From assembly GCF_900601905.1 (NCBI RefSeq), contig NZ_UWFA01000505.1, positions 124,001-188,000 of the forward strand: a stretch of DNA of 64,000 nucleotides. Direction: 5' to 3'. A program made the translations under genes and the position numbers. Source of the stretch: Pseudomonas viridiflava. GTDB lineage: Bacteria; Pseudomonadota; Gammaproteobacteria; Pseudomonadales; Pseudomonadaceae. The notes below the pieces were generated by a model. The model searched no databases. It worked only from the letters and a program-made list of their open reading frames with translations, and was not told the origin of the DNA. Shown piece after piece: positions 25,936 to 36,821 of this stretch (positions are counted from its first letter, which is position 1; every line of letters starts with the position of its first letter).

Positions 25936-27069
25936 TCAATCGGGGCTTTGCGACCAGAACCATTGAGTGCGCTCAGTTTTGAGATGCTCAAAGGCAGGCA
26001 TGATTTCGCCCTTCTCGAAATAGCGCCGGGAGCGCGCCTTGGCATTACTGAACCAGTACCCGGCCTGCGGGCAGGGTTGACCGGCACTCACCGGCGGCTT
26101 GGGTTTATCGTCAAAGCGCGCGTACCACATCGCCGTGGAATGTTCGGTGAAACCGCGCCCCCGGATCGGATAAGGGTGCAGGCACCCGGTGTTGCGCACG
26201 CGCACAGCGCCGAGCGCCTTGTGCAATGCAGTATAAGCCTTCGATGGCGCTTCTCCTTTTCCCCCCAGCTCAGGTAATACCCCTGCGCGAACCAGCAAGC
26301 CCGCGTCATAGCTCTGGAAGACGACATCGCTGTAAGCACTGAGTTGTCTGCGCAGGCGATCGTTGCCGCCGAGCATTTTGACGAACCGGCTGCCCAATAC
26401 GGTGTACCAGCTGACACCCTTGATCCGGTCAATCAGGTACAGGCTTTCCATGTGGGGACCCGCATCGACCATCAAGCCGGTGTGTTCCTGAGCAAAGCGG
26501 TATTCAAGAGGCAGATAACGTGCGTCATCATCGGGCAGGATGCAGGCCAGGCCCCCATAGCCGTGCTCGCTGTGCAACTGGTCGCAGAGATACCTGAGCC
26601 AGCCTTCGTAAGTCTTGGCGCCTTCGCTTTCGGCGAGCAGGGTCCAGGGCAGGACCATTTTCAGGCAGGAGTGGTCGGTCGCATCCTGGCCTTTGCCCGC
26701 GCCCATGACGAACATGCGATGAGTGGCAGCCTCGCTGGGCTCGGCGCTGGAGATCGACCACAGCAGAGGCTCCTCCGCCCGGGATTCGAGCATCATTTTC
26801 CGGCACGTCGCAAAACCACTGGGCGACAGCTTGCGCGGACATTTGTAGAACTGCCATTTCAGAAACGGCCGAAAGGTTTCATAGAACCGGCTGAAGCACG
26901 CCTCAAGCCGGTGTCGGGTCTCGGCCGTGTGACCGTGTTTGAAATACAGCGTGGTCATCAACCCGAGGCGAACGAGCGGCGCCCCATCCGCAGAATTAAC
27001 CGTCAGTTGTGCAGCTTGATGCCTGAGCTCACCCAGGATCCTTACAATTTCAGATACAGTTTCCGACAC
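25936..27069 (-). CDS. TsiV/DUF3396-like type VI secretion immunity family protein (orphan)
   Basis: This 377-residue protein has no signal peptide. The middle and C-terminal parts carry the pattern of the DUF3396 (TsiV) family: YGGLACILPDDDARYLPLEYRFAQEHTGLMVDAG, RIKGVSWYTVLGSRFVKMLGG and YDAGLLVRAGVLPELG. A tail SAGQPCPQAGYWFSNAKARSRRYFEKGEIMP resembles the CP..G-W segments of T6SS effector and immunity loci. The start is GTG with GGAG eight bases upstream. No effector, VgrG or PAAR gene is adjacent, so it is an orphan immunity gene or has taken another role. The family call rests on remembered motifs and needs a profile search. Confidence 0.65.
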   Translation of the reverse strand: MSETVSEIVRILGELRHQAAQLTVNSADGAPLVRLGLMTTLYFKHGHTAETRHRLEACFSRFYETFRPFLKWQFYKCPRKLSPSGFATCRKMMLESRAEEPLLWSISSAEPSEAATHRMFVMGAGKGQDATDHSCLKMVLPWTLLAESEGAKTYEGWLRYLCDQLHSEHGYGGLACILPDDDARYLPLEYRFAQEHTGLMVDAGPHMESLYLIDRIKGVSWYTVLGSRFVKMLGGNDRLRRQLSAYSDVVFQSYDAGLLVRAGVLPELGGKGEAPSKAYTALHKALGAVRVRNTGCLHPYPIRGRGFTEHSTAMWYARFDDKPKPPVSAGQPCPQAGYWFSNAKARSRRYFEKGEIMPAFEHLKTERTQWFWSQSPD

Positions 27070-27355
27070 GTCCTAAACTCCCCAACAACCCACTCATGTG
27101 CTATCGGGGCGCAGAGTGAAGGGAGTTTAGGGAGGGAGCAATACTGGATAGACAGTTTGGGAAATCAGCTACAAAGTTCAAGAAGCGTCCTACTTCCAGC
27201 CCACAACATTCCGTACACCACGAACAAATTTTGTAGGACTTGTCCTAGTGGCATTGAGCCAACAAGGTAAACGATGGGTAAACTGACTGGGCAGTCACCG
27301 CAGACTTGGTTATAGATAGACGGCTTCGGTCTGGATGAAATCCAGGGGGACTGGA

Positions 27356-27988
27356 TCAGTGACGCAGCGCCGGGCTCAGACGCAGCATATCTAGGCCCGC
27401 CTCGACCCACTTTTCGGCTCGATCGCTGAGCGAGTAGCTGTCGGGTATAAGCAGCCATTGGCCAAGCATGCCGTCGATATAGGCGTGAAGTGAAATGGAC
27501 GCGCGCGCAGTGTCCAGATCAGCAGGCAATTGGCCTTTGCGCACTGCATTGTTCAGCGCGAGGCCGATACGATCATTACATTCAAGGGCATTGGCCTGAC
27601 GCTGACGGCGGAAGTCACACATTTCATCGGTAAATTCACACTTATGAAACAAGATCTCATTGATGCGCCGGGTTTTTGGGTCCAGCGCAACTTCATGAAA
27701 CAAATGAATCAGCAGCTTCTTCATGCAGCCCAGTGGGTCAGCTTCGTCTTCGCTTTCGCTCGCCTTGGCCATCTCCTCCAGCGGTTCCTGGATGCTGTCG
27801 AGCATCGCCTGCACCAGGTCGGCCTTGTTGCTGAAGTGCCAGTAGATCGCGCCGCGCGTCACACCCGCCAGGCTTGCGATGTCCGCCAGAGTCGTGCGCG
27901 CCACCCCTCTTTCATAGAAGGCCTTCTCAGCGGCCTCAAGAATAAGACTGCGGGTGACCTGAGCTTCCTCTTTGGTACGACGGACCAT
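27356..27988 (-). CDS. ttgR: TetR-family repressor TtgR/EmhR of the RND efflux operon
   Basis: This 210-residue TetR-family repressor has an N-terminal helix-turn-helix ([29 protein letters not shown]) and an all-helical drug-binding domain. The sequence [34 protein letters not shown] is typical of TtgR, ArpR and EmhR. It diverges from the ttgABC operon, and the TtgR-like operator lies between them. Binding of antibiotics, flavonoids or solvents should release it and raise efflux. The name is by homology; EmhR is the equivalent name in P. fluorescens. Confidence 0.92.
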   Translation of the reverse strand: MVRRTKEEAQVTRSLILEAAEKAFYERGVARTTLADIASLAGVTRGAIYWHFSNKADLVQAMLDSIQEPLEEMAKASESEDEADPLGCMKKLLIHLFHEVALDPKTRRINEILFHKCEFTDEMCDFRRQRQANALECNDRIGLALNNAVRKGQLPADLDTARASISLHAYIDGMLGQWLLIPDSYSLSDRAEKWVEAGLDMLRLSPALRH

Positions 27989-28124
27989 GGCATCAAAACC
28001 TCAATGAAAGTGCTCCAGACGACGAACGACGTGGACTCGAAGCAAAAACGGGCGGCATTTGTATTGCCTTGTCCCGAACCTGTAACCCCCCGTCAATACG
28101 GCTTCGCGCCGAAAAAATGGGTGT

Positions 28125-28152
28125 TTACAAACAACCGTGAATGTAAGTATAT
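28125..28152 (+). promoter_or_regulatory. TtgR operator overlapping the ttgABC promoter
   Basis: The dyad TTACA-N12-TGTAA (28125-28146) closely resembles the TtgR operator known from P. putida as I remember it. It fills the spacer of a sigma-70 promoter with -35 TTTACA (28124-28129) and -10 GTATAT (28147-28152), 17 bases apart. Bound repressor would therefore block RNA polymerase directly. Confidence 0.75.
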
Positions 28153-28238
28153 TCATTAGCATGCTACTTATCCAGCCGGAATTTTTCATCCCTTCCAATC
28201 TATCTTGAGCACCCAAGGCTCCAGACCCGAGGATCTTC

Positions 28239-29381
28239 ATGCAATTCAAGCCAGCTGTTACCGTTCTGGTCACTGCCGTCGCCCTGGCATCACTGCTCAG
28301 TGGATGCGGTAAAAAGGAAGAAGCGGCCGCCCCTGCCGCACCGCCTCCTCAGGTCGGCGTCGTTACCATCAAAGCCCAGCCTTACACGCTGACTACCGAG
28401 CTGCCTGGCCGTACCACGGCGTACCGCATCGCCGAAGTCCGGCCGCAGGTCAACGGCATCATCCTCAAGCGGCTGTTCACCGAAGGTGCTGATGTAAAGG
28501 CAGGGCAGCAGCTGTATCAGATTGATCCGGCGCTCTACGAAGCCACCGCCAACAGCGCAAGTGCGACCTTGCAGTCGGCCAAGTCGCTGGCGGATCGTTA
28601 CAAGCAACTGGTCAACGAACAGGCTGTCAGCCGTCAGGAATACGACAACGCCAAATCCACGACTCAGGAAGCCCAGGCTGCCCTGCAGACCGCTCAGATC
28701 AACCTGCGCTACACCAAGGTCATGGCACCGATTTCCGGCCGTATCGGCCGTTCCGATGTGACCGAGGGCGCACTGGTCACCAGCGGGCAGGCCAACGCCA
28801 TGGCGACGATCCAGCAGCTGGATCCGATCTACGTAGACGTCACCCAGTCTTCGGCCGAGATGCTCAAGCTGCGTCGCGATCTGGAAACCGGCAAGCTGCA
28901 GAAATCCGGTGACAATGCCGCTACGGTTAAACTGACCCTGGAAGACGGCAGTGAATACAGCAAGCCGGGCAAGCTGGAGTTCTCGGAAGTGTCGGTTGAC
29001 CAGGCGACTGGCTCGGTCACCTTGCGCGCCGTGTTCCCCAACCCTGACCACACGCTGCTGCCCGGCATGTTCGTCCACGCGCAATTGCAGGCTGGCGTCA
29101 GCGCCCAGGCCATTCTTGCTCCACAGCAAGGCGTGACCCGCGACCTCAAAGGCAAGCCAAGCGCGCTGGTGGTCACCAAGGACAACAAGGTTGAGCAGCG
29201 TCAATTGGTCGCCAACCGTACCTCCGGTGCCTTCTGGCTGGTCGAGAAAGGCTTGAACGAGGGTGATCGCGTGATCACTGAAGGTCTGCAGTACGTCAAG
29301 CCAGGTGCTGAAGTGACCGTCAAGGATGCCGGCAATCTCACCGAAGCCCAGTCTGCCCCTGCCGCTGGCAAAGGTGAGTAA
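28239..29381 (+). CDS. ttgA: RND efflux periplasmic adaptor TtgA/EmhA (MexA family)
   Basis: This 380-residue membrane-fusion lipoprotein has the lipobox ASLLSGC near residue 24. The lipoyl half-motifs VRPQVNGIILKRLFTEGADVKAGQQLYQIDPA and LRYTKVMAPISGRIGRSDVTEGALV flank a helical hairpin. Beta-barrel and membrane-proximal domains follow (LLPGMFVHAQLQAGV, GVTRDLKGKPSALVV). It links the inner-membrane pump to the outer-membrane channel encoded next. GAGGA lies five bases upstream of the ATG. It is the first gene of a tightly packed three-gene operon, with three bases to the pump gene. Confidence 0.94.
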   Translation: MQFKPAVTVLVTAVALASLLSGCGKKEEAAAPAAPPPQVGVVTIKAQPYTLTTELPGRTTAYRIAEVRPQVNGIILKRLFTEGADVKAGQQLYQIDPALYEATANSASATLQSAKSLADRYKQLVNEQAVSRQEYDNAKSTTQEAQAALQTAQINLRYTKVMAPISGRIGRSDVTEGALVTSGQANAMATIQQLDPIYVDVTQSSAEMLKLRRDLETGKLQKSGDNAATVKLTLEDGSEYSKPGKLEFSEVSVDQATGSVTLRAVFPNPDHTLLPGMFVHAQLQAGVSAQAILAPQQGVTRDLKGKPSALVVTKDNKVEQRQLVANRTSGAFWLVEKGLNEGDRVITEGLQYVKPGAEVTVKDAGNLTEAQSAPAAGKGE

Positions 29382-29384
29382 TCG

Positions 29385-32300
29385 ATGTCTAAATTCTTTA
29401 TTGACCGCCCCATCTTTGCCTGGGTATTAGCCTTGGTAGTGATGCTGGTGGGTACGCTTTCGATCCTGAAACTGCCGATCAACCAATACCCGGCCATTGC
29501 GCCGACCGCGATTGATATCCAGGTTACCTACCCAGGTGCTTCGGCGCAGACCGTCCAGGACACCGTGGTGCAGATCATCGAGCAACAGCTCAATGGTATC
29601 GACAACCTGCGCTACGTTTCCTCGGACAGTAACTCCGACGGCAGCATGACCATCACGGTGACCTTCAACCAGGGCACCAACCCGGATACCGCTCAGGTTC
29701 AGGTGCAGAACAAGCTCAACCTGGCGACCCCGCTGCTGCCGCAAGAGGTTCAACAGCAAGGTCTGCGTGTTACCAAGTCGGTGAAGAACTTCCTGCTGGT
29801 GATCGGCCTGGTGGCCGAAGACGGCAGCGGTCTGACCCGGGAAGACTTGTCCAACTACATCGTTTCCAACATCCAGGACCCGATCTCGCGGACCTCAGGT
29901 GTGGGTGACTTCCAGGTTTTCGGTTCGCAATACGCCATGCGTATCTGGCTGGACCCGGCCAAGCTCAATAACTTCCAGCTGACCCCGGTGGAAGTGAGCG
30001 CAGCCATCAGCGCACAAAACGTGCAGATCGCGACCGGCCAACTGGGTGGCCTGCCTGCCCTGCCTGGCACACAGTTGAACGCCACGATCATTGGCAAGAC
30101 CCGTCTGCAGACTGCCGAGCAGTTCGGCAACATTCTGATGAAGGTCAACACCGACGGTTCGCAGGTACGCCTGCGTGATGTTGCGCGTATCGAGCTGGGC
30201 GGCCAGAACTACAGCATCGATGCTCAGTTCAACGGCAAACCCGCTTCCGGTATGGCGATCAAACTGGCGTCCGGCGCCAACGCCCTGGACACCGCCAAAG
30301 CCATTCGCGCCACCGTTGCCAACCTGGAACCGTTCTTTCCGCCCGGCATGACCGTCGTGTATCCGTACGACACCACGCCAACGGTCACTGAATCGATTTC
30401 CGGCGTTGTACACACCCTGATCGAAGCCATTGTGCTGGTGTTCCTGGTGATGTACCTGTTCCTGCAGAACTTGCGCGCTACCATCATCACCACGATGACC
30501 GTGCCAGTGGTATTGCTGGGTACGTTCGGCATCCTTGCGGCATTCGGTTTCACCATCAACACCCTGACCATGTTCGGCATGATTCTGGCCATCGGACTGT
30601 TGGTCGACGATGCGATCGTGGTGGTCGAAAACGTCGAGCGGGTGATGGCCGAGGAGCATCTTTCACCCAAGGAGGCGACCAAGAAATCCATGGCGCAGAT
30701 CCAGGGCGCGCTGGTCGGTATCGCCATGGTGCTCTCGGCGGTACTGCTGCCAATGGCGTTCTTCGGCGGTTCTACGGGGGTTATTTACAAACAGTTCTCG
30801 ATCACTATCGTCTCGGCGATGGCCCTCTCGGTTCTGGTTGCACTGATCTTCACCCCGGCCTTGTGCGCAACCATGCTCAAGCCGATTGACCCGGAAAAAC
30901 ACGGCCAGCCGAAAAAAGGCTTTTTTGGCTGGTTCAACCGCACGTTCGATCGCAGCGTTGTCAGCTACGAAAACGGCGTGAAACGCATGGTCACTCACAA
31001 ACTCCCTGCGTTCATCGTGTACCTGGTGATCGTGGCCGGGATGATCTTCCTGTTCACCCGTATCCCGAGCGCGTTCCTGCCCGAAGAAGACCAGGGCGTG
31101 ATCTTCGCCCAGGTGCAGACCCCGGCAGGCTCGTCTGCCGAACGTACGCAGAAAGTCATCGATGAAATGCGTGACTTCCTCCTCGACCCGGAAAACGGTG
31201 AAGGCGCAGGCGTCAAATCGGTATTCAGCGTCAACGGCTTCAACTTTGCCGGTCGTGGTCAAAGCTCCGGTCTGGCCTTCGTGATGCTCAAACCGTGGGA
31301 CGAGCGTGACTCGGATAACACCGTGTTCGAAATCGCCAAACGGGCCCAGGCGCACTTCTTCAGCTTCCGTGACGCAATGGTGTATGCCGTCGTTCCGCCT
31401 TCGGTACTGGAACTGGGTAACGCCACCGGTTTCGACGTTTACCTGCAGGACCAGGGCGGTGTCGGTCACGAAAAACTGCTTGAGGCGCGCAACCAGTTCC
31501 TCGGCATGGCTTCGCAAAGCAAGATCCTGGCAGGCGTTCGTCCGAACGGTCTGGGCGATGAGCCGCAGTACCAACTGACGGTCGACGACGAAAAAGCCAG
31601 TGCGTTGGGCGTTACCCTGTCCAACATCAACCAGACCTTGTCGATTGCGCTGGGTGGCAGTTACGTCAACGACTTCATCGACCGCGGTCGGGTGAAGAAG
31701 GTGTACGTGCAGGGCGAAGCGTTTGCCCGTATGACCCCGGAAGACCTCAAGAAATGGTACGTGCGCAACGACTCGGGAACCATGGTTCCGTTGTCGGCCA
31801 TTGCCACCGGCGAGTGGATTTACGGTTCGCCAAAACTGTCGCGCTATAACGGCGTGGCAGCGATGGAAATCCTTGGTACTCCGGCCCCTGGCTACAGCTC
31901 GGGTCAGGCCATGGCGGAAGTCGAGGCCCTGGCCAAGAAACTGCCTGCGGGTATCGGTTACTCGTTTACCGGCCTGTCGTTCGAAGAGCGTCTGTCCGGC
32001 TCGCAAGCGCCTGCACTGTATGCCCTGTCGATGCTGGTGGTGTTCCTCTGTCTGGCAGCGCTGTATGAAAGCTGGTCGATCCCGATCGCGGTCATGCTCG
32101 TGGTACCGCTCGGCGTTATCGGTGCGTTGATGGCCACCAGCCTGCGAGGCTTGTCCAATGACGTGTTCTTCCAGGTCGGATTGTTGACGACCATCGGGTT
32201 GGCGGCGAAGAATGCGATCCTGATTGTCGAGTTCGCCAAGGAACTGCATGAACAAGGCAAGAGCCTGGTGGATGCGGCGATGGAAGCGTGCCGCATGCGT

Positions 32301-32549
32301 CTGCGACCGATCATCATGACCTCCATGGCGTTCATCCTCGGCGTTGTGCCGCTGGCGATCTCCACCGGTGCCGGTTCAGGTAGCCAGCATGCCATCGGTA
32401 CGGGCGTGATTGGCGGTATGATCACGGCCACCGTTCTGGCGATCTTCTGGGTCCCGATGTTCTACGTTGCCGTGTCGTCGATGTTCAAAGGCAAAGACAA
32501 AGACAAAGAGCAAAAGAACCAAATTTCACATGATGAGGCTGGCCAATGA
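29385..32549 (+). CDS. ttgB: RND multidrug/solvent efflux pump TtgB/EmhB (AcrB/MexB family)
   Basis: This 1054-residue inner-membrane pump of the HAE1 family begins [21 protein letters not shown] as its relatives do. It has the TM4 proton-relay aspartates in [18 protein letters not shown] and the corresponding lysine region in [17 protein letters not shown]. Two large periplasmic loops lie at about 30-340 and 560-870. The [19 protein letters not shown] segment after TM5 is typical. The full length matches MexB and TtgB. The last four bases overlap the start of the channel gene (ATGA). It exports antibiotics, aromatic compounds and solvents in relatives. Confidence 0.95.
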   Translation: MSKFFIDRPIFAWVLALVVMLVGTLSILKLPINQYPAIAPTAIDIQVTYPGASAQTVQDTVVQIIEQQLNGIDNLRYVSSDSNSDGSMTITVTFNQGTNPDTAQVQVQNKLNLATPLLPQEVQQQGLRVTKSVKNFLLVIGLVAEDGSGLTREDLSNYIVSNIQDPISRTSGVGDFQVFGSQYAMRIWLDPAKLNNFQLTPVEVSAAISAQNVQIATGQLGGLPALPGTQLNATIIGKTRLQTAEQFGNILMKVNTDGSQVRLRDVARIELGGQNYSIDAQFNGKPASGMAIKLASGANALDTAKAIRATVANLEPFFPPGMTVVYPYDTTPTVTESISGVVHTLIEAIVLVFLVMYLFLQNLRATIITTMTVPVVLLGTFGILAAFGFTINTLTMFGMILAIGLLVDDAIVVVENVERVMAEEHLSPKEATKKSMAQIQGALVGIAMVLSAVLLPMAFFGGSTGVIYKQFSITIVSAMALSVLVALIFTPALCATMLKPIDPEKHGQPKKGFFGWFNRTFDRSVVSYENGVKRMVTHKLPAFIVYLVIVAGMIFLFTRIPSAFLPEEDQGVIFAQVQTPAGSSAERTQKVIDEMRDFLLDPENGEGAGVKSVFSVNGFNFAGRGQSSGLAFVMLKPWDERDSDNTVFEIAKRAQAHFFSFRDAMVYAVVPPSVLELGNATGFDVYLQDQGGVGHEKLLEARNQFLGMASQSKILAGVRPNGLGDEPQYQLTVDDEKASALGVTLSNINQTLSIALGGSYVNDFIDRGRVKKVYVQGEAFARMTPEDLKKWYVRNDSGTMVPLSAIATGEWIYGSPKLSRYNGVAAMEILGTPAPGYSSGQAMAEVEALAKKLPAGIGYSFTGLSFEERLSGSQAPALYALSMLVVFLCLAALYESWSIPIAVMLVVPLGVIGALMATSLRGLSNDVFFQVGLLTTIGLAAKNAILIVEFAKELHEQGKSLVDAAMEACRMRLRPIIMTSMAFILGVVPLAISTGAGSGSQHAIGTGVIGGMITATVLAIFWVPMFYVAVSSMFKGKDKDKEQKNQISHDEAGQ

Positions 32550-34006
32550 GCAAGTCCCTGATCTCCCTGGCAGTCACTGCGGTTATCCTCAGTGGTTGCT
32601 CGTTGATCCCTGAATACAACCAGCCTGCCGCGCCGGTAGCGGCGCAGTACCCGCAAGGTCCGGCGTACTCGCCGGCCCAGGCGGCGAATGTTGCTGCGGC
32701 CGAACAAGGCTGGCGGCAGTTCTTCCGCGATCCGGCGCTGCAGCAGCTGATCCAGACCTCGCTGGTCAATAACCGCGACCTGCGTGTCGCGGCCTTGAAC
32801 ATCGACGCCTACCGTGCGCAATACCGTATCCAGCGAGCCGATCTGTTTCCGGCCGTTTCGGCTACGGGCAGCGGCAGCCGCCAGCGAGTTCCGGCCAACC
32901 TGTCCACCAGCGGCGAGTCGGGCATTACCAGCCAGTACTCCGCAACCCTGGGCGTCAGCGCCTACGAACTCGACCTGTTTGGTCGGGTTCGCAGCCTGAG
33001 CGAGCAAGCGCTGGAGACTTATTTCTCCAGCGAAGAAGCACGCCGCAGCACGCAGATCAGCCTGGTGGCCAACGTCGCCAACGCTTACATGACCTGGCAG
33101 GCCGACAAGGAACTGCTCAAGCTGACTGAAGACACGCTCAAGGCGTTCGAGGAAAGCTATCGCCTGACCTCGCGCAGTAACGAGGTCGGTGTTTCTTCGG
33201 CCCTGGATCTGAGCCAGGCGCGGACCTCGGTGGAAAGTGCCCGGGTTGCACTGGCCCGCTACCAACGTCAGGTGGCACAGGATCAGAACAACCTGACCCT
33301 GCTGCTGGGCACCGGTATCCCGAGCAACCTGCCACAGGCTCAACCACTGAGCGCTGATCTGCTGAGCGAAATGCCAGCGGGTATGCCCTCTGACCTGCTG
33401 CAACGCCGTCCGGATATTCTCCAGGCCGAGCACGCACTCAAAGCGGCCAACGCCAACATCGGCGCCGCACGCGCTGCGTTCTTCCCAAGCATCAGCCTGA
33501 CTGCCAATGCCGGTACCATCAGCCCGGACCTGTCGGGGCTGTTCAATGGCGGCTCGGGCACCTGGTTGTTCCAGCCAAGCATCAACATCCCGATCTTCAA
33601 CGCCGGTAGCCTGCGCGCCAGCCTGGATTACTCGAAAATCCAGAAAGAGATCAACGTCGCCAACTACGAGAAAGCGATTCAGACCGCTTTTCAGGAAGTG
33701 TCCGACGGCCTGGCTGCTCGCAAGACTTACACCGAGCAGTTGCAAGCTCAGAATGACTTTGTCGGTGCCAACCAGGATTACTACCGTCTGGCCGAACGTC
33801 GCTACCGCATCGGTATCGACAGCAACCTGACTTTCCTGGATGCCCAGCGTTCGCTATTCAGTGCGCAACAATCGCTGATCACCGACCGCCTCTCCCAGCT
33901 CACCAGCGAGGTCAACCTGTACAAGGCCCTCGGTGGCGGCTGGTATGAGCGAACCGGCCAGGCCCAGCCTGTGTCGCAAGAGAAGCCGTCAGTCCAGCTG
34001 TTCTGA
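32546..34006 (+). CDS. ttgC: Outer-membrane efflux channel TtgC/EmhC (OprM family)
   Basis: This 486-residue TolC-fold lipoprotein has the lipobox VILSGC near residue 18, then [15 protein letters not shown] typical of OprM proteins. Two outer membrane efflux domain repeats (about 60-250 and 270-470) include [20 protein letters not shown] and [31 protein letters not shown]. It completes the tripartite pump and is co-translated with ttgB through an ATGA overlap. A strong terminator follows. Confidence 0.94.
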   Translation: MSKSLISLAVTAVILSGCSLIPEYNQPAAPVAAQYPQGPAYSPAQAANVAAAEQGWRQFFRDPALQQLIQTSLVNNRDLRVAALNIDAYRAQYRIQRADLFPAVSATGSGSRQRVPANLSTSGESGITSQYSATLGVSAYELDLFGRVRSLSEQALETYFSSEEARRSTQISLVANVANAYMTWQADKELLKLTEDTLKAFEESYRLTSRSNEVGVSSALDLSQARTSVESARVALARYQRQVAQDQNNLTLLLGTGIPSNLPQAQPLSADLLSEMPAGMPSDLLQRRPDILQAEHALKAANANIGAARAAFFPSISLTANAGTISPDLSGLFNGGSGTWLFQPSINIPIFNAGSLRASLDYSKIQKEINVANYEKAIQTAFQEVSDGLAARKTYTEQLQAQNDFVGANQDYYRLAERRYRIGIDSNLTFLDAQRSLFSAQQSLITDRLSQLTSEVNLYKALGGGWYERTGQAQPVSQEKPSVQLF

Positions 34007-34016
34007 TAGCCGCTCA

Positions 34017-34048
34017 ATAAAAAACCCACCTTCACGGTGGGTTTTTTT
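34017..34048. terminator. Bidirectional intrinsic terminator between ttgC and pcaT
   Basis: A run of A, the stem CCCACC / GGTGGG with a five-base loop, and a run of seven T form a symmetric terminator. It can serve both the ttgABC transcript and the convergent pcaT transcript. Confidence 0.9.
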
Positions 34049-34071
34049 ATGCCTGACGAGAAGTGTTTGGA

Positions 34072-35361
34072 TCAATGATCGTGATGCAAATAGGCAGGCT
34101 GTTTCGGCAGACGCAAACTGAACAGAAAGGCAATCGCCATCATCACCGTGACATACCAGTAAAAGTTGTTTTCCATGCCCATGCTCTTCAGGTTCAACGC
34201 TACATACTCGGCCGAACCACCGAACACGGCGTTGGCCACCGCATAAGCCAGGCCGACACCCAGCGCACGAACCTGCGGCGGGAACATCTCGGCTTTTACC
34301 AGCCCGCTGATCGAGGTGTAAAAACTGACAATCGCCAATGCCAGGGTGATCAGCACAAACGCCATGAATGGATTAGTGGTGGTCTTGAGAGTCATCAAAA
34401 TCGGCACCGTGCACAGCGTGCCCAGCGCACCGAACCACAACATGGAGTTACGTCGGCCGATCCTGTCGGCCAGCATGCCGAACAACGGCTGCATGCACAT
34501 GTACAGAAACAGCGCGCCGGTCATGATGTAGCTGGCGGTTTTCGGGTCCATCCCGCCGGTATTGACCAGGTATTTCTGCATGTAGGTGGTAAAGGTATAG
34601 AAAATCAGCGAGCCACCAGCGGTGTAACCCAGCACCGTAATGAACGCGGCCTTGTGATCGCGGAACAGGGCGCTGATGCTGCCGGCATCCTTGTCCTCAC
34701 GCTGCTCTGCGGTGGTGGTTTCTTCCAGCGAGCGACGCAACAGCAGCGAGATCACGGCGGCGATTGCACCAATCACAAACGGAATCCTCCAGCCGTAGGC
34801 ACGAAGCTCTTCGGTGCTCAAAAACTGCTGCAGGATCACCACGGTCAAGACAGCCAGCAATTGGCCGCCAATCAAAGTCACGTACTGGAACGACGCAAAA
34901 AAGCCGCGCTGACCACGCAACGCCACTTCGCTCATGTAAGTCGCGGTGGTGCCATATTCGCCGCCCACTGAGAGGCCCTGAATCAGGCGAGCGAGCAGCA
35001 ATAATGCCGGTGCCCAGGCGCCAATCGAGGCGTATGTCGGCAGACAGGCGATGATCAGCGAGCCACCGCACATCATCAGCACGGCAATCATCATTGAGTT
35101 CTTGCGGCCGTGTTTGTCAGCCACCCGGCCAAACAACCAGCCGCCGATGGGGCGCATCAGAAAACCGGCGGCAAACACGCCTGCGGTGTTGAGCAACTGT
35201 ACGGTGGGGTCATCGGAGGGGAAGAACGCCGGAGCAAAATAGATCGCGCAAAACGCGTAGACATAAAAGTCGAACCATTCGACCAGGTTGCCTGAAGAGG
35301 CACCGACAATCGCAAAGATCCTTTTGCTGCGCTCTTCGCCCGTGTACTGCGTGGTCGTCAT
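34072..35361 (-). CDS. pcaT: Beta-ketoadipate/dicarboxylate MFS carrier PcaT
   Basis: This 429-residue metabolite:H+ symporter has [25 protein letters not shown] in the first helix, [21 protein letters not shown] at loop 2-3, [20 protein letters not shown] in helix 4 and DRIGRRNSM at loop 8-9. Its position next to pcaF in the same orientation supports PcaT, the carrier for beta-ketoadipate and related acids. The ATG at 35361 has GAGGG just upstream; an in-frame extension to 35475 would run through non-coding REP flank. A REP cluster separates it from pcaF, so it may be transcribed separately. Confidence 0.85.
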   Translation of the reverse strand: MTTTQYTGEERSKRIFAIVGASSGNLVEWFDFYVYAFCAIYFAPAFFPSDDPTVQLLNTAGVFAAGFLMRPIGGWLFGRVADKHGRKNSMMIAVLMMCGGSLIIACLPTYASIGAWAPALLLLARLIQGLSVGGEYGTTATYMSEVALRGQRGFFASFQYVTLIGGQLLAVLTVVILQQFLSTEELRAYGWRIPFVIGAIAAVISLLLRRSLEETTTAEQREDKDAGSISALFRDHKAAFITVLGYTAGGSLIFYTFTTYMQKYLVNTGGMDPKTASYIMTGALFLYMCMQPLFGMLADRIGRRNSMLWFGALGTLCTVPILMTLKTTTNPFMAFVLITLALAIVSFYTSISGLVKAEMFPPQVRALGVGLAYAVANAVFGGSAEYVALNLKSMGMENNFYWYVTVMMAIAFLFSLRLPKQPAYLHHDH

Positions 35362-35463
35362 TATTTTTCCCTCATGCTGTGAAACTTCCAAGACACAATC
35401 TGTAACATACGACATCACAGAAGTCAGTGGAATTCCTGTCACGTGAGGTCCAGCGGGGTCAGC

Positions 35464-35600
35464 CTGTTGGAGCAAGGCTTGCCCGCGAATCAGGCGCGGC
35501 GGTCGGTCAGGTAAACCGCGTTGTCGTTCTTCGCGAGCAAGCTTCGCTCCAACGGGATCCCTGTTGGAGCGAGGCTTATCCGCGAATCAGACCCTGCGGT
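35464..35600. repeat. Cluster of three REP elements between pcaT and pcaF
   Basis: Three REP units of the GTTGGAGC...GCGAA type lie in alternating orientation (plus near 35467, minus near 35540-35562, plus near 35570). The two plus units share flanking sequence, including GCGGTCGGTCAGG after each. That suggests a unit of about 100 bases was duplicated. Confidence 0.8.
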
Positions 35601-35615
35601 CGGTCAGGCATACGG

Positions 35616-36821
35616 CTATTGCCGCTCTATCGCCAGCGCCAGCCCCTGCCCTACCCCCACACACATGGTCGCCAGCGCTCTGCGGCCGCCGCTTTTTTCC
35701 AGCTGATGCAATGCCGTCAACACCAGCCGCGCGCCGCTCATGCCCAGGGGATGGCCCAGAGCAATGGCACCTCCGTTGGGGTTTACCTGTGGCGCATCAT
35801 CGGCCAGCCCCAACTCGCGCAATACCGCCAGACCCTGGCTGGCGAAGGCCTCGTTGAGCTCGATCACGTCAAAGTCGCTGACCGCCAGGCCAAGGCGCTC
35901 GACCAGCTTGCGCACCGCCGGAACCGGCCCGATGCCCATTACTCGCGGCGCAACACCCGCGCTGGCCATGCCGAGAATCCGCGCCCGAGGCGTCAGGCCA
36001 TGCTTCTCGACCGCCTCGGCGGAGGCCAGAATCAACGCCGCCGCACCATCGTTGACGCCCGACGCATTGCCAGCCGTGACCGTCTTGTCCGGACCGTTGA
36101 CCGGTTTCAGTTTGGCAAGGGTTTGCAGACTGGTATCGGCACGGGGATGTTCGTCCTGCTCAACCAGCGTCTCACCCTTCTTGTGGGTAACCCGCACCGG
36201 AGTGATTTCTGCTTTAAAAAAGCCCGCTGCCTGCGCAGCGGCTGTGCGCTGCTGGCTGCGCAGGGCAAAAGCGTCCTGATCGGCTCGAGAAATCTTATAG
36301 TCATCGGCGACGTTATCGCCGGTCTGCGGCATCGAATCGACACCGTAATGCGCCTTCATCAGCGGGTTGATAAAGCGCCAGCCAATGGTCGTATCTTCCA
36401 GCTTCATGTTGCGCGAGTAAGCGGCATCCGCCTTGCCCATCACGAACGGCGCCCGGGACATGGACTCCACACCCCCGGCAATGGCCAACTCCATTTCACC
36501 CGCGGCAATGGCGCGGAACGCCGTGCCGATGGCATCCATGCCGGAAGCACACAGACGATTGAGGGTCACCCCCGGGATTGATTCCGGGAGCCCTGCCAGC
36601 AACGCAGCCATGCGCGCAACGTTGCGGTTGTCTTCGCCCGCCTGATTGGCGCAACCAAAGAACACCTCGTCGACTTCGTCCCACTTGACCGAAGGGTTGC
36701 GCTCGATCAATGCCTTGATCGGCACCGCAGCCAGGTCATCGGCCCGGACACTGGCCAGTGCGCCGCCAAAGCGACCAATCGGGGTGCGAATCGCATCGCA
36801 AATGAAGACCTCACGCATCAT
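35616..36821 (-). CDS. pcaF: Beta-ketoadipyl-CoA thiolase PcaF
   Basis: This 401-residue thiolase cleaves 3-oxoadipyl-CoA to succinyl-CoA and acetyl-CoA, the last step of the beta-ketoadipate pathway. The nucleophilic cysteine is in [15 protein letters not shown] (about residue 90). The other catalytic residues are in [17 protein letters not shown] (His) and [12 protein letters not shown] (Cys). The start [22 protein letters not shown] is typical of PcaF/PaaJ. It overlaps pcaJ by four bases (ATGA). The operon context with pcaIJ and pcaR makes PcaF much more likely than a phenylacetate or fatty-acid thiolase. Confidence 0.93.
   Translation of the reverse strand: MMREVFICDAIRTPIGRFGGALASVRADDLAAVPIKALIERNPSVKWDEVDEVFFGCANQAGEDNRNVARMAALLAGLPESIPGVTLNRLCASGMDAIGTAFRAIAAGEMELAIAGGVESMSRAPFVMGKADAAYSRNMKLEDTTIGWRFINPLMKAHYGVDSMPQTGDNVADDYKISRADQDAFALRSQQRTAAAQAAGFFKAEITPVRVTHKKGETLVEQDEHPRADTSLQTLAKLKPVNGPDKTVTAGNASGVNDGAAALILASAEAVEKHGLTPRARILGMASAGVAPRVMGIGPVPAVRKLVERLGLAVSDFDVIELNEAFASQGLAVLRELGLADDAPQVNPNGGAIALGHPLGMSGARLVLTALHQLEKSGGRRALATMCVGVGQGLALAIERQ

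Noticed and set aside
30663-32255. Open frame of 530 codons on the minus strand opposite ttgB
   Set aside because: It lies wholly inside the RND pump gene and its composition is that of an antisense shadow in high-GC DNA.
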